Below are positions 46,235 to 59,186 of a stretch of 64,000 nucleotides of DNA, piece by piece. The position numbers and the translations under genes are program-made. Position 1 is the first letter of the stretch, and each line of letters begins with the position of its first letter. The notes beneath the pieces were generated by a model. The model had not been told where the DNA came from. It worked only from the letters and a program-made list of their open reading frames with translations, and made no database searches. This DNA comes from Haemophilus parainfluenzae T3T1 (GTDB taxonomy: Bacteria > Pseudomonadota > Gammaproteobacteria > Enterobacterales > Pasteurellaceae), in assembly GCF_000210895.1 (NCBI RefSeq), contig NC_015964.1, positions 1,075,501 to 1,139,500 on the forward strand, in the 5' to 3' direction.

Positions 46235-47237
46235 GTTTTATTGCATTTTCTACGGAAAAACGTCTCACCAATGTTGGATTAAATTGAACAACAGTCGGTG
46301 TGACAATAGATGAATCGACTAAACTTAATGCCAGTTTTGCTGCATAATTTGCCATTAAATCAATTGGATAGCGAACGGTAGTGAGCTTTGGAATTAAATA
46401 TCGAGCAATCGGCATATCATCAAATCCCACAATGGAAAATTGTTTCGGAACTTTGATATTGTTTTCATTTAAAACAGAAATTGCACCGGCTGCCATCGTG
46501 TCGTTATAGGCTACCACAGCGGTTAAATTGGAGTTGTAGCTCAATAAATCAATCATGGCTTTTTCACCGCCTTCAAAATCAGGTGAATTATGCACAATGG
46601 CTTGCTCTACAATGGGGAAGTTATGCGCTTCTAAGGCCTCTAAGTAGCCTTCTTTACGTTCTGTTTCATCTAAGATGCCGTGATTGGAACCAATATAGGC
46701 GATTTGCTTATGGCCATAACGAATTAGCATTTCAGTGGCAAGATAGGTACCTTGGCGGTTATCAAGGCTGACGCAACGATTTTCATAGCCTGCAATCACA
46801 CGGTTAATTACCACCATACCGGGTACATTTTCTAAATAATGTTGTAACTCTTCGTCAGAAAGGGCTTTGGAATGAACAACCAGGCAGCTACAACGCTTAC
46901 GTAGCAAGGTATCAATGGCTTCACGCTCTTTTTCTGCATGATGGTATCCAATGCCGATCAAAATCGTTTTTTGATGCTCTTCAGCAACTTTATCGACCGA
47001 TTTAACCAAGATAGCAAAGAACGGATCCGTTACATCGGTAACCACCACGCCAATGGTATCGGTATTTTGCACGGCCAGAGCTTGTGCGTTTGCATTGGGT
47101 TGATAATTTAAGACTTCCATTGCACGTTGTACCGAATAACGGGTTTTTTCACTCACAGATGGGGAGCGATTAATCACCCGAGAAACAGTGGCAACCGACA
47201 CGCAAGCTAATTCAGCAACATCTCGAATTGTAGGCAT
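46230..47237 (-). CDS. galS: LacI-family repressor GalS (mgl/gal regulator)
   Basis: Repressor responding to galactose, 335 residues from the chosen ATG. The helix-turn-helix [20 protein letters not shown] is followed by hinge and a type I ligand-binding fold. It could also be called GalR; location next to mglB favours GalS. The start at 47237 has a GAGAG site; longer starts (47255, 47330) lack one. A GalS-type operator (47294-47307) lies 57 bases upstream, so autoregulation is likely. Confidence 0.93.
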   Translation of the reverse strand: MPTIRDVAELACVSVATVSRVINRSPSVSEKTRYSVQRAMEVLNYQPNANAQALAVQNTDTIGVVVTDVTDPFFAILVKSVDKVAEEHQKTILIGIGYHHAEKEREAIDTLLRKRCSCLVVHSKALSDEELQHYLENVPGMVVINRVIAGYENRCVSLDNRQGTYLATEMLIRYGHKQIAYIGSNHGILDETERKEGYLEALEAHNFPIVEQAIVHNSPDFEGGEKAMIDLLSYNSNLTAVVAYNDTMAAGAISVLNENNIKVPKQFSIVGFDDMPIARYLIPKLTTVRYPIDLMANYAAKLALSLVDSSIVTPTVVQFNPTLVRRFSVENAIKP

Positions 47238-47293
47238 AACAGGGCTCTCATTCATTTTTTCATAGCAATTATCATAGTAAATTTGAATAAAAT

Positions 47294-47307
47294 TGAAAGC
47301 GGTTACT
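47294..47307. promoter_or_regulatory. GalS/GalR-type operator upstream of galS
   Basis: TGAAAGCGGTTACT keeps the G-x-AA-x-CG-x-TT-x-C pattern of gal operators. It lies in the 198-base divergent region shared with galT. Confidence 0.65.
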
Positions 47308-47367
47308 TTCAAAAATGCTACATTCGTCACAAAAAAGTGATTGGATGAGCGGCTTATTTCCTGATTT

Positions 47368-48499
<1,132 letters not shown>

Positions 48500-48553
48500 G
48501 CAATAATTTCTCTCTTGAGTTAAGAGGGAGTGTGAAAGATAAAGGAAAATAAT

Positions 48554-49708
48554 ATGACTCCAGTCCAAAAATCCCAACACATTTTTACGCAAAAATATAA
48601 CAAGCAACCTGAACTGACTGTGTATGCGCCAGGTCGTGTAAACATTATCGGCGAACATACGGATTACAATGATGGCTTTGTGATGCCTTGTGCGATCAAT
48701 TATGGTACAGCCATTGCGGGATCAAAACGTGCTGATCATATTTGGAATGTTTATGCCGCAGATCTTGATCTTGAGGATACCTTTTCTCTTGATGAAGATT
48801 TCCCTCAAAGTGAGCAAAAATGGGCGAATTATGTGCGTGGTGTCGTAAAATTTATTCAAGAACGTTGCCCACAATTTAAACAAGGCGCTGATTTGGTCAT
48901 TTCTGGCAATGTGCCTCATTCTTCCGGTTTAAGTTCTTCTGCAGCGCTTGAAGTGGCGACGGGTAAGTTTTGCCAACAATTGAGTGATTTACCTTTAACA
49001 CATACAGAGATTGCTTTAATTGGTCAAAAAGCTGAAAACAAATTTGTAGGCGCAAATTGCGGAAACATGGATCAATTGATTTCCGCTTTAGGACAAAAAG
49101 ATCATCTCTTAATGATTGATTGCCGTAGCTTAGAAACACAACCAACGCCTGTGCCGAAAGATGTTGCTGTTATTATTGTGAACTCAAATGTACCACATGA
49201 TTTGGTCACGGGTGAATACAACACACGCCGCTGGCAATGTGAAAAAGCCGCAGAGTTTTTTGGCGTAAAAGCGTTACGTGATGTGTCAGTAGAAGAATTC
49301 CAAAAAAGAGAAGCAGAATTGACCGCACTTAATGCTTTAGTGGCTAAACGTGCACGCCATGTGGTGACTGAAAACCAACGTGTACTTGATGCTGTTGAAG
49401 CATTAAAACATAACGATTTAACAAAATTAGGCGAATTAATGGGGCAATCTCACGAATCAATGCGTGATGATTTTGAGATTACCGTGCCGCAAATCGATTA
49501 TCTTGTTGAGCTCGCTCAATTAGTCATTGGTAAAACCGGTGGTGCGAGAATGACCGGCGGTGGTTTCGGTGGTTGCATTGTTGCCCTTGCGCCTCATGAT
49601 AAAGTCGAAGCCGTGCGTAAAATCATTGCCGATAATTATGAAAAACAAACTGGCTTAAAAGAAGATTTCTACGTTTGCACTGCCTCACAAGGAGTGAGTT
49701 TATGCTAG
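48554..49708 (+). CDS. galK: Galactokinase
   Basis: Phosphorylates galactose at C1. GHMP-family motifs are [20 protein letters not shown] near the N terminus, [19 protein letters not shown] (ATP loop) and [19 protein letters not shown] near the C terminus. Length 384 is standard. Its last seven bases overlap galM. Confidence 0.98.
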   Translation: MTPVQKSQHIFTQKYNKQPELTVYAPGRVNIIGEHTDYNDGFVMPCAINYGTAIAGSKRADHIWNVYAADLDLEDTFSLDEDFPQSEQKWANYVRGVVKFIQERCPQFKQGADLVISGNVPHSSGLSSSAALEVATGKFCQQLSDLPLTHTEIALIGQKAENKFVGANCGNMDQLISALGQKDHLLMIDCRSLETQPTPVPKDVAVIIVNSNVPHDLVTGEYNTRRWQCEKAAEFFGVKALRDVSVEEFQKREAELTALNALVAKRARHVVTENQRVLDAVEALKHNDLTKLGELMGQSHESMRDDFEITVPQIDYLVELAQLVIGKTGGARMTGGGFGGCIVALAPHDKVEAVRKIIADNYEKQTGLKEDFYVCTASQGVSLC

Positions 49709-50727
49709 AAAAAACGGCGTTCAATGCACCAGATGGACAGCCTTATCAACTTGTTCAACTCACCAATTCAAATGGCATGACCGTGCAATTTATGGATTGG
49801 GGAGCCACTTGGCTTTCATGTAAAGTCCCTGTGAATAGCGAGTTGCGAGAAGTGTTACTCGGCTGCAAAGTGGAAGATTATCCTCATCAAACTGCTTATT
49901 TGGGCGCAAGCATAGGACGCTATGCGAACCGTATTGCTAACGCTCAATTTGAATTGGGTGAGCGAACAATCCAGCTGGTTGCAAATCAAGGCAAACATCA
50001 ATTACATGGTGGTAAAGAAGGCTTTGATAAACGCCGTTGGAAAGTCGAAGAGTGTGGTCAAAATTCTGTGCGCTTTTCCCTTGTGTCTCCCGATGGTGAT
50101 CAAGGTTTTGAAGGTAATGTACAAGTTAATGTGCTTTACACACTGACTGATGAAAATAGTGTAAAAATTGAATACGAAGCAGAAAGCGATAAAGATACCG
50201 CACTTAATTTAACGAACCACGCTTATTTCAATTTAGAAAATGCTGAGCTGGGCAGTGATGTACGAAATCATACACTACGCCTTAATGCGGATTTTTATCT
50301 GCCGGTTGATGGCGAAGGTATCCCTAATTCACCACTTAAACATGTGGTGAATACTAGCTTTGATTTTCGTGTAGCAAAACCCATCGCACAAGATTTCCAA
50401 CAAGGCGATCAAGTGGTGACAAAAGGTTACGATCATTCTTTTATCGTCAATAAAGCATGGCAAAAGCCTTGTGTATTATTGACTTTCCCTAATGAAGATT
50501 TAAGCCTTGAAGTGCTTACTTCCCAAGCTGCATTACAGGTTTATACGGGAAACTATCTTGCAGGTACTCCAACTCGTGAAGGTGGCACTTATCAAGATTT
50601 CAGCGGCATCGCACTTGAAACTCAATGCCTACCCGATACCCCAAACCATCCAGAATGGCAAAATTATGGCGGTATTCAAAAAGCTGGTGAACGCTATTAC
50701 CAGTGGACAGAGTTTAGGTTCAAATAA
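49702..50727 (+). CDS. galM: Galactose mutarotase (aldose 1-epimerase)
   Basis: Interconverts alpha and beta galactose so GalK can use it. Catalytic His and Glu lie in [11 protein letters not shown] and [28 protein letters not shown] is a further conserved block. The ATG at 49702 follows AAGGAGTGAG and overlaps the galK stop, giving 341 residues; an upstream in-frame TTG (49675) is not needed. End of the gal operon. Confidence 0.96.
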   Translation: MLEKTAFNAPDGQPYQLVQLTNSNGMTVQFMDWGATWLSCKVPVNSELREVLLGCKVEDYPHQTAYLGASIGRYANRIANAQFELGERTIQLVANQGKHQLHGGKEGFDKRRWKVEECGQNSVRFSLVSPDGDQGFEGNVQVNVLYTLTDENSVKIEYEAESDKDTALNLTNHAYFNLENAELGSDVRNHTLRLNADFYLPVDGEGIPNSPLKHVVNTSFDFRVAKPIAQDFQQGDQVVTKGYDHSFIVNKAWQKPCVLLTFPNEDLSLEVLTSQAALQVYTGNYLAGTPTREGGTYQDFSGIALETQCLPDTPNHPEWQNYGGIQKAGERYYQWTEFRFK

Positions 50728-50741
50728 TTAATCTGGTAATA

Positions 50742-50785
50742 AAAGTGCGGTTAAAAATGTTGGTGTTTTTAACCGCACTTTATTT
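50742..50785. terminator. Uptake-sequence terminator of the gal operon
   Basis: AAAGTGCGGTTAAAAA (50742-50757) pairs with TTTTTAACCGCACTTT (50766-50781), followed by ATTTT. Inverted USS pair. Confidence 0.93.
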
Positions 50786-50872
50786 TCAGCTATTTAGCTT
50801 AAGTTTTTTGCGATTTTTGTCAAAATATGCTACTTTTTACACAGTCAATCCGACAGTAACACATTTAATTTT

Positions 50873-51769
50873 ATGAACGAAGAACATTCGAGTAATCAAA
50901 CTGAAACAACTAAAAAATCTTTTTTCCAATCACTTATTGGCCGATTTTTCCAAGGTGAGCTGAAAAACCGTGAAGAACTCGTGGAAGTGATTCGCGATTC
51001 AGAACAAAATGATTTAATCGATCAAAACACTCGTGAGATGATTGAAGGGGTAATGGAAATCGCCGAGCTTCGTGTACGCGATATCATGATTCCTCGCTCA
51101 CAAATCGTATTTATTGAATCAAATCAAGATCTTGATGCTTGCTTGAATACGATTATTGAATCGGCCCACTCTCGTTTTCCTGTGATTGCAGATACAGATG
51201 ACCGCGATAATATTGAAGGTATTTTGCACGCAAAAGATTTGCTTAAGTTTTTACGTGAAGATGCAGAAGAATTCGAGCTTTCCAAGTTGTTACGTCCAGT
51301 TGTGATTGTGCCAGAAAGTAAACGTGTCGATCGTATGTTAAAAGATTTCCGTTCAGAGCGTTTCCATATGGCGATTGTGGTGGATGAGTTTGGTGCGGTA
51401 TCAGGTTTGGTGACCATCGAAGATATTCTCGAACAAATTGTTGGTGATATTGAAGACGAATTTGATGAGGAAGATGTCGCGGATATTCGTCAGCTTTCTC
51501 GTCACACTTATGCTGTGCGTGCGCTAACGGACATTGATGATTTTAATGCGCAATTTAATACGCATTTTGATGATGAAGAAGTAGATACCATTGGTGGTTT
51601 AATCATGCAAGCCTTTGGGTATTTGCCTAAACGCGGTGAAGAAATTACCTTAGAAAATATTCAATTTAAAGTGACTTCTGCCGATAGTCGCCGTTTAATT
51701 CAGGTACGTGTAACCGTGCCAGATGAGCATTTATCGGATATGGAAGGCGTGGAAGAACAAGCTGAGTAA
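50873..51769 (+). CDS. corC: CorC/HlyC-family CBS-domain protein
   Basis: Soluble cytoplasmic member of the CorC/YbeX family, linked in enterics to magnesium and cobalt efflux and to ribosome maturation. Two CBS domains (about 65-125 and 130-185) start with [15 protein letters not shown] and include [20 protein letters not shown]. The C-terminal CorC_HlyC transporter-associated domain follows. Length 298. It precedes lnt, the same order as in E. coli (ybeX-lnt). Confidence 0.95.
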   Translation: MNEEHSSNQTETTKKSFFQSLIGRFFQGELKNREELVEVIRDSEQNDLIDQNTREMIEGVMEIAELRVRDIMIPRSQIVFIESNQDLDACLNTIIESAHSRFPVIADTDDRDNIEGILHAKDLLKFLREDAEEFELSKLLRPVVIVPESKRVDRMLKDFRSERFHMAIVVDEFGAVSGLVTIEDILEQIVGDIEDEFDEEDVADIRQLSRHTYAVRALTDIDDFNAQFNTHFDDEEVDTIGGLIMQAFGYLPKRGEEITLENIQFKVTSADSRRLIQVRVTVPDEHLSDMEGVEEQAE

Positions 51770-51797
51770 GTTGCTCAGTTTGACCGTGTTCTTAGCC

Positions 51798-51829
51798 CCC
51801 CCTCTTTACTAAAGAGGGGGAATATTTTT
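51798..51829 (+). terminator. Terminator between corC and lnt
   Basis: CCCCCTCTTT (51798-51807) pairs with AAAGAGGGGG (51811-51820) around ACT, then AATATTTTTTT. A strong intrinsic terminator 28 bases after corC. Confidence 0.92.
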
Positions 51830-51845
51830 TTGTAGTATTGATAAA

Positions 51846-53378
51846 ATGAATAAATTAGTCGTTTATCTTATAGCCTTGATTTCTGGTGTGATTGGCGTAT
51901 TTGCTTTTTCGCCGTTTGATTATTGGGGATTAGCCTATGTATCGTTGGGTGGATTGCTTTTTGTCGCAAAAAATGCCAAAAAATCAACCGCACTTTTTGC
52001 TACTTTTTTGTGGTCGATGGGCTTTTTCTGTTTTGGTGTAAGTTGGTTAAATGTCAGCATTCATCAATTTGGTGGTGCTTCCCTTGGTGTGAGCTATCTC
52101 TTGGTGGGCTTACTTTCGGCCTACCTTGCACTTTATCCAATGCTTTTCACTTATTTAGTGCAGCGTTTTCAGGTGCAAAGTGCAGTCATTTTTGCCGCGA
52201 TTTGGACATTGACTGAATTCTTGCGCGGTTGGGTGTTTACCGGTTTTCCTTGGTTACAATTTGGTTATACCCAAATTGACAGTCCATTTTTCGGCATCGC
52301 GCCGATCTTTGGTGTCACGGGGCTGACATTCTTTACTGTTTGGGCAAGTGCGGTCATTTTTAATCTTATTTTTGCACTATCGAAAAAACAATGGAATTTA
52401 GTCAGTGTGAATGCATTGCTATTATTGGTTGTGGGTGGATTAAGTGCTTATGCAGGTAAGGTGAATTTTGTTCAACCAAAAGAAGATAAAGGGCTAACCG
52501 TTACACTTGCACAAGGCAATATTGAGCAAAATTTAAAATGGGATCCTGAATACCTTTATGCCACAGTGGATATCTATCAAAAACAAATTTTGGCGCATTT
52601 AGGCAAGTCTGATTTGATTATTTTGCCTGAGTCGGCATTGCCAACTTTGGAAAATGCGATTACGCCATTTTTTGAAGCTTTAGATAAAGTCGCGAAAGAG
52701 AAAAACACGGAAGTGATGATTGGCACCGTATATCGTGATGAGCAAAGCGGTAAATTATTAAATTCCATTGTAACGGCAGGGAATCCTGATTTCCCTTATG
52801 AATTAACGACAAAAAATCGTTACAGCAAACATCATCTCGTGCCATTTGGTGAGTACGTGCCGTTAGAAAGTTTGTTGCGTCCACTTAATTCCGTATTTAA
52901 TTTGCCAATGTCTGCATTCCAAAGTGGCGATGCGGTACAGCCATCTTTTATGACAAAACAACATGCTTTTGCACCGGCTATTTGTTATGAAATTATTTTT
53001 GGTGAGCAACTTCGTGAAAATCTGAAAAAAGAAACCGATTATTTGCTGACTATTTCTAATGATGCCTGGTTTGGTGATAGTATTGGCCCTTGGCAGCATT
53101 TACAAATGGCTAGAATGCGCGCGCTCGAATTAGGCAAACCATTAATTCGTGCAACGAATACGGGTATTTCAGTGTTTATTGATGCAAAAGGCAACATTGA
53201 AGCGCAAGCGCCTCAATTTGAGGAAACAACGCTGACCCATAAAATGGTGCCAACAGAAGGCAAAACGCCTTATGCAGCATTAGGTAATTTACCTATTTAT
53301 GTGTTGTCATTGATTTTTGTGTTATTACGTGGCTTCACGACGTTATTAAAACGTCGCTTGAACCTTTCACAAAAATAG
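51846..53378 (+). CDS. lnt: Apolipoprotein N-acyltransferase
   Basis: Adds the third acyl chain to lipoproteins such as Pal, at the periplasmic face. Six or so N-terminal helices precede a nitrilase-like domain with the catalytic triad: Glu in LILPESALPT, Lys in NRYSKHHLVPFGEYVPL and Cys in APAICYEIIFG. Length 510 agrees with E. coli (512). Several uptake sequences are inside the gene (51989, 52346). Confidence 0.97.
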   Translation: MNKLVVYLIALISGVIGVFAFSPFDYWGLAYVSLGGLLFVAKNAKKSTALFATFLWSMGFFCFGVSWLNVSIHQFGGASLGVSYLLVGLLSAYLALYPMLFTYLVQRFQVQSAVIFAAIWTLTEFLRGWVFTGFPWLQFGYTQIDSPFFGIAPIFGVTGLTFFTVWASAVIFNLIFALSKKQWNLVSVNALLLLVVGGLSAYAGKVNFVQPKEDKGLTVTLAQGNIEQNLKWDPEYLYATVDIYQKQILAHLGKSDLIILPESALPTLENAITPFFEALDKVAKEKNTEVMIGTVYRDEQSGKLLNSIVTAGNPDFPYELTTKNRYSKHHLVPFGEYVPLESLLRPLNSVFNLPMSAFQSGDAVQPSFMTKQHAFAPAICYEIIFGEQLRENLKKETDYLLTISNDAWFGDSIGPWQHLQMARMRALELGKPLIRATNTGISVFIDAKGNIEAQAPQFEETTLTHKMVPTEGKTPYAALGNLPIYVLSLIFVLLRGFTTLLKRRLNLSQK

Positions 53379-53449
53379 CAGTCAAAACGACCGCACTTTT
53401 TTAACGTGAGAAAAAATAAATTTCTTCTTATAAAACCAATGAGATTTTA

Positions 53450-54244
53450 ATGAATAAAAATCTAATCGAAGTCAAAAACCTGACCTTTAAACGAGGTGAG
53501 CGTGTGATTTACGATAACCTGAATTTAAAAGTCCAACAGGGCAAAATTACGGCCATTATGGGGCCATCAGGGATCGGGAAAACCACGCTACTAAAATTAA
53601 TCGGTGGTCAGTTGCACCCTGAACAAGGCGAGATTTTGTTTGATAGACAAGATATTTGTCGTCTTTCAAATCGAGAGCTTTATGAAGTGCGTAAACGCAT
53701 GGGAATGTTATTCCAATCAGGTGCATTATTTACGGATATTTCAACGTTTGATAACGTGGCATTTCCGATTCGCGAGCATACTCGCTTGCCAGAAAGTCTA
53801 ATTCGTCAAATTGTGTTGATGAAATTAGAAGCGGTGGGCTTACGCGGTGCGGCAGATTTGATGCCTTCAGAGCTTTCTGGGGGGATGGCGCGTCGTGCTG
53901 CATTAGCGCGTGCGATTGCACTTGACCCAGATTTAATCATGTTTGATGAGCCATTTACGGGGCAAGATCCAATCAGCATGGGTGTAATCGTGAGTTTAAT
54001 TAAACGCTTAAATGAGGCGCTGAATTTAACCTCTATCGTGGTTTCCCATGATGTGAATGAAATATTAAGTATTGCAGATTATGCCTATATTATTGCGGAT
54101 AAGCATGTGATTGCTGAAGGAACATCAGAACAACTGCTCGCGAGTCAAGATCCTCAAGTGGTGCAGTTCTTAAAAGGCGAAGCGGATGGACCGGTGAGAT
54201 TCCATTATCCAGCAAAAGATTATGTGGAGGAATTATTTAAATGA
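53450..54244 (+). CDS. mlaF: Phospholipid ABC transporter ATPase MlaF
   Basis: ATPase of the MlaFEDB complex that keeps phospholipids out of the outer leaflet of the outer membrane. Walker [14 protein letters not shown], signature [14 protein letters not shown] and Walker [13 protein letters not shown] are present. Length 264. The stop overlaps mlaE (ATGA), so translation is coupled. Confidence 0.97.
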   Translation: MNKNLIEVKNLTFKRGERVIYDNLNLKVQQGKITAIMGPSGIGKTTLLKLIGGQLHPEQGEILFDRQDICRLSNRELYEVRKRMGMLFQSGALFTDISTFDNVAFPIREHTRLPESLIRQIVLMKLEAVGLRGAADLMPSELSGGMARRAALARAIALDPDLIMFDEPFTGQDPISMGVIVSLIKRLNEALNLTSIVVSHDVNEILSIADYAYIIADKHVIAEGTSEQLLASQDPQVVQFLKGEADGPVRFHYPAKDYVEELFK

Positions 54245-55026
54245 TCGTTGATATGATTTCTTCACTTGGACGAAGCGTAATCAAATTTTTCCGTGCATTA
54301 GGCCGTTCAGGCTTTATGTTGTTTGGTGCGTTAGTCGGTAAACCACAAATTCGTAAGCATTTTCCTTTATTAGTGAAGCAGTTATACGCATTAGGTGTAC
54401 AGTCTTTATTAATTATCCTGCTTTCAGGTTTATTTATTGGGATGGTGTTAGGCTTACAAGGCTATGTGGTCTTGGTGGATTTTTCTGCAGAAACCAGCCT
54501 TGGACAACTTGTGGCGCTGTCTTTATTACGGGAATTAGGCCCAGTAGTGACCGCACTTTTATTTGCGGGGCGTGCAGGTTCAGCGTTAACGGCTGAAATT
54601 GGCTTAATGAAAGCCACAGAACAACTTTCCAGCCTTGAAATGATGGCAGTCGATCCACTACGTCGTGTGATTGCCCCGCGTTTTTGGGCGGGCGTGATTG
54701 CGATGCCAATTCTTGCGATTCTCTTTACCGCGATTGGTATTTGGGGAGGCTCGCTTGTTGGCGTGGATTGGAAAGGTGTGGATGCAGGTAGCTTCTGGTC
54801 TGTGATGCAAAATGCCGTCAGCTGGAGCTATGACATTCTAAACGGATTTATTAAAAGCGTATTTTTCGCCATTGCGGTGGTGTGGATTGCGTTATTCAAT
54901 GGTTATGATTGTATTCCAACATCTGAAGGTATCAGTCAGGCTACAACCAGAACGGTTGTCCACGCATCACTTGTGGTACTTGGGCTCGATTTCATCTTAA
55001 CTGCCATTATGTTTGGGGCAGGCTAA
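54241..55026 (+). CDS. mlaE: Phospholipid ABC transporter permease MlaE
   Basis: Integral membrane component with five to six helices, 261 residues. Conserved MlaE residues include [12 protein letters not shown]-like ([15 protein letters not shown]), [20 protein letters not shown] and [21 protein letters not shown] at 54548 is used as coding sequence for VVTALLF. Confidence 0.97.
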   Translation: MIVDMISSLGRSVIKFFRALGRSGFMLFGALVGKPQIRKHFPLLVKQLYALGVQSLLIILLSGLFIGMVLGLQGYVVLVDFSAETSLGQLVALSLLRELGPVVTALLFAGRAGSALTAEIGLMKATEQLSSLEMMAVDPLRRVIAPRFWAGVIAMPILAILFTAIGIWGGSLVGVDWKGVDAGSFWSVMQNAVSWSYDILNGFIKSVFFAIAVVWIALFNGYDCIPTSEGISQATTRTVVHASLVVLGLDFILTAIMFGAG

Positions 55027-55038
55027 TAGGGTATTTTT

Positions 55039-55545
55039 ATGCGACAAACAATTAAATATGAATTTTGGGTAGGCTTATTTTTACTACTCGGTATCTCCGC
55101 GTTAGTGTTTCTAGGCTTACGCGTAGCGAATGTACAAGGTTTTGGTGAAACAAAATCTTACACAGTGACTGCAACTTTTGACAATATTGGTGGACTAAAA
55201 GTCCGTGCACCACTTAAACTTGGTGGGGTAGTCATTGGTCGCGTGTCTGACATTACGTTAGACGAAAAATCTTACTTGCCAAAAGTCAGTATTGCGATTA
55301 ATGAAGAATATAAAGAAATTCCGGAAAACAGTTCGTTATCGATCAAAACATCGGGATTATTGGGCGAACAATATATCGCCTTAAGTATGGGCTTTGATGA
55401 TGGTGAAACCGCGATGTTAAAAAACGGTAGCCAAATTCAAGACACTAAATCCGCAATGGTATTGGAAGATTTAATCGGCCAGTTCCTTTACGGTGATAAA
55501 AAAGCAGACGGTAATGCTGACAAAGCAGAATCAGATGTAAAATAA
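55039..55545 (+). CDS. mlaD: Phospholipid-binding MCE protein MlaD
   Basis: Membrane-anchored MCE-domain protein forming a hexameric lipid channel. One N-terminal helix (WVGLFLLLGISALVFLGLRV) is followed by the MCE domain, with FDNIGGLKVRAPLKLGGVVIG. Length 168. A charged tail (KKADGNADKAESD) ends it. 12 bases after mlaE. Confidence 0.96.
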   Translation: MRQTIKYEFWVGLFLLLGISALVFLGLRVANVQGFGETKSYTVTATFDNIGGLKVRAPLKLGGVVIGRVSDITLDEKSYLPKVSIAINEEYKEIPENSSLSIKTSGLLGEQYIALSMGFDDGETAMLKNGSQIQDTKSAMVLEDLIGQFLYGDKKADGNADKAESDVK

Positions 55546-55566
55546 TAATCTTTATTTAGGAGATTT

Positions 55567-56214
55567 ATGATGAAATTTACTCAGTTTAAAAAATGGTTTA
55601 GCGTAATGGCATTTGCAGTGACCGCACTTTTTGTGACTCAAACTGTACGTGCAGAAACAAGCCCTTATGTGTTGATGCAACAAGCATCAGATAAGTTATT
55701 TGCCGATATCAAAAACAATCAGGCAAAAATTAAAAAGGATCCAAACTATTTACGTACCATCGTGCGTAACGATTTATTACCTTACGTGCAAGTAAACTAT
55801 GCAGGTTCTTTGGTGTTAGGTTCACACTTTAAATCAACCACACCAGAACAACGTGAAAAATTCTTTAAAGCATTCAGTGATTTTATCGAACAAGCTTACG
55901 CACAAGTATTAACTGCTTACACCGATCAAAATATTCAAATTGAACCGGCCAAAGAAGTAGGCGACAAAAACCTTGTGAGCATTCGTGTAAACATCATGCA
56001 AAATGGTGGACAAGCGCCAATTAAATTAGATTTCAAATGGCGTAAAAACAGTAAAACGGGCGAATGGCAAGCTTATGATATGGTTGCTGAAGGCGTGAGC
56101 ATGGTTGTCACCAAACAAAATGAATGGAGCGGTATCTTACGTCAACAAGGTATTGATGCATTAACTGCTCAAATTCAAAAATCTGCTGCTGCACCAGTGA
56201 CATTGAGCAAATAA
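55567..56214 (+). CDS. mlaC: Periplasmic phospholipid-binding protein MlaC
   Basis: Soluble shuttle between MlaA in the outer membrane and MlaD. The signal peptide ends TVRA before ETSPYVLMQQ. The domain contains RNDLLPYVQVNYAGSLVLG and YDMVAEGVSMVVTKQNEW, typical of MlaC/Ttg2D. Length 215. A USS (55619) sits in the signal peptide, encoding AVTALFVT. Confidence 0.96.
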   Translation: MMKFTQFKKWFSVMAFAVTALFVTQTVRAETSPYVLMQQASDKLFADIKNNQAKIKKDPNYLRTIVRNDLLPYVQVNYAGSLVLGSHFKSTTPEQREKFFKAFSDFIEQAYAQVLTAYTDQNIQIEPAKEVGDKNLVSIRVNIMQNGGQAPIKLDFKWRKNSKTGEWQAYDMVAEGVSMVVTKQNEWSGILRQQGIDALTAQIQKSAAAPVTLSK

Positions 56215-56218
56215 GCGA

Positions 56219-56554
56219 ATGACTGCGTTAAAGTGGGATTTAATCCAAAATAATGATAAGATAGCTCTCCAATTATCGGGGGAGCTATCCCGCAACACGT
56301 TGTTACCATTATGGCAACAACGTGCTTCTTTTTTATCAGAAAAGCAAAACAATCAAAGTCTCATTGAATTTGATTTAACTGAAATCAATCGAATTGATTC
56401 TGCCGGTTTTGCATTATTGTGTGATTTTTTACATGATTGTGAGCAGTTACCAAATAAAAAAGTGCGGTTGATAAACCCTCCAGAACAGTTATTAACCCTT
56501 GCTGATTTAGTGAATTTATCTCATTGGATTAGCACTTTTATCGACCATAATTAA
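56219..56554 (+). CDS. mlaB: STAS-domain protein MlaB
   Basis: Cytoplasmic partner of MlaF in the Mla complex, 111 residues. The STAS motif EINRIDSAGFALLCDFLHDC contains the conserved Ser-Ala-Gly turn. Four bases separate it from mlaC. A USS (56459) is in the coding region. Confidence 0.93.
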   Translation: MTALKWDLIQNNDKIALQLSGELSRNTLLPLWQQRASFLSEKQNNQSLIEFDLTEINRIDSAGFALLCDFLHDCEQLPNKKVRLINPPEQLLTLADLVNLSHWISTFIDHN

Positions 56555-56567
56555 AACGGAAATCCGA

Positions 56568-58114
<1,547 letters not shown>

Positions 58115-58133
58115 TGAAATCCAGATAAAAAAG

Positions 58134-58157
58134 AGCGGTCAATTTTGACCGCTTTTT
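58134..58157. terminator. Terminator between convergent murA and yggS
   Basis: AGCGGTCA (58134-58141) pairs with TGACCGCT (58146-58153), with A-run upstream and T-run downstream, usable from both sides. It looks like an eroded uptake-sequence pair (GAGCGGT for GTGCGGT). Confidence 0.85.
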
Positions 58158-58170
58158 TATTTTCTATTCA

Positions 58171-58875
58171 TTATTTTTTCGAATAATCTCTCGCCCCAAA
58201 AATGGCTGTACCAATGCGTACCATCGTTGAGCCACATTTAATGGCACTTTGCATATCATCGGTCATCCCCATTGAAAGCGTATCAATTTGTTGATGAGGA
58301 AAAGCGATTTTCAATTGCTCAAATAATTGTTCCATTTGGTTAAAAGCCGCTTCTTGTTCAGCAATATTATCTGTTGGTGCAGGGATCGCCATTAATCCAC
58401 GTAAACGTAAGTGCGGTAGATTTTCGATGTGTTTTGCAAGCTCAATCATTTCACTCGGTTGAATACCTGATTTACTGGCTTCATCACTGATATTAATTTG
58501 GATTAGAACGTTCAAAGGGGCTTTATTGGTTGGACGTTGTTCATTTAAACGATCGGCAATTTTTGCACGTTCTAGCGTTTGCATCCAATCGAAATGTTCA
58601 GCCACAAGACGCGTTTTATTGGATTGCAATGGGCCAATAAAATGCCATTCAAGCTGAATATTCTGTGCTTCAAAATACTGAATTTTATCTACACCTTCTT
58701 GAACATAGTTTTCCCCAAATGCTTTTTGTCCTGCGTGATAGGCTTCTAAAATCGCTTCATTGGGTTTAGTTTTAGAAACCGCTAATAAAGTGACCGCACT
58801 TTCAGGGCGATGAGCGAGTTGAGTGGAGGTTTGGATTTGTTGATGAATGGTTTCGAGTGCTTGTTGAATTGTCAT
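58171..58875 (-). CDS. yggS: PLP homeostasis protein YggS
   Basis: PLP-binding protein with alanine-racemase-like fold, involved in vitamin B6 balance. PLP Lys is in TLLAVSKTKPNEAI. GEN(Y/F)VQEG appears as FGENYVQEG, with WHFIGPLQSNKT and LSMGMTDDMQSAI. Start at ATG 58875 (MTIQQALETIH), six bases after AGGAAG; the neighbouring ATG just upstream is an alternative. Length 235. Two USS copies lie inside (58407, 58793). Confidence 0.95.
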   Translation of the reverse strand: MTIQQALETIHQQIQTSTQLAHRPESAVTLLAVSKTKPNEAILEAYHAGQKAFGENYVQEGVDKIQYFEAQNIQLEWHFIGPLQSNKTRLVAEHFDWMQTLERAKIADRLNEQRPTNKAPLNVLIQINISDEASKSGIQPSEMIELAKHIENLPHLRLRGLMAIPAPTDNIAEQEAAFNQMEQLFEQLKIAFPHQQIDTLSMGMTDDMQSAIKCGSTMVRIGTAIFGARDYSKK

Positions 58876-58965
58876 CATTTTCTTCCTGAACAATGTAAAA
58901 CTCGTTTTATTCTATACCAAAGTAATGATTTTTAGAAAAAAATCTTCATTTTTTCGATTTTATGT

Positions 58966-58994
58966 TTGACAAGCTCGCGCTTTTTCGGTATTTC
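58966..58994 (+). promoter_or_regulatory. thr operon promoter
   Basis: A perfect -35 TTGACA (58966-58971) and a -10 TATTTC (58989-58994), 17 bases apart, precede the thrL leader by 33 bases. Confidence 0.75.
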
Positions 58995-59026
58995 TAAACA
59001 CATCTTTTTTTCAAGGTAAAAATACG

Positions 59027-59098
59027 ATGAAAAATAACCGCACTTTCACTATTACCACCATTATTATGACCATTACGACAATTAATGGGGCGGGTTAG
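59027..59098 (+). CDS. thrL: thr operon leader peptide ThrL
   Basis: A 23-residue control peptide that starts MKNNRTFTITTIIMTITT and ends INGAG. Seven threonine and five isoleucine codons cluster after residue 5, the known pattern for control of thrABC by Thr and Ile charging. AAGG-type ribosome site (CAAGGT) lies upstream. A complete uptake core (ACCGCACTT, 59037-59045) is translated as residues 4-7. Confidence 0.95.
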   Translation: MKNNRTFTITTIIMTITTINGAG

Positions 59099-59119
59099 TG
59101 CGTAGCAAACAGGATCAGG

Positions 59120-59155
59120 AAAACCCGCATTCAGTCTAGTGCGGGTTTTTTAATA
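59120..59155 (+). terminator. thr attenuator terminator
   Basis: AAACCCGCA (59121-59129) pairs with TGCGGGTTT (59140-59148), followed by TTTAATATTT. It lies 22 bases after thrL and 38 before thrA, the expected place for the attenuator. Confidence 0.92.
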
Positions 59156-59186
59156 TTTAAAAATCACAACATCTGAGGATATTATC

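Noticed and set aside
49675-49701. TTG start for GalM
   Set aside because: The ATG at 49702 has AAGGAG upstream and the ATGCTAG overlap with galK is a common coupling.
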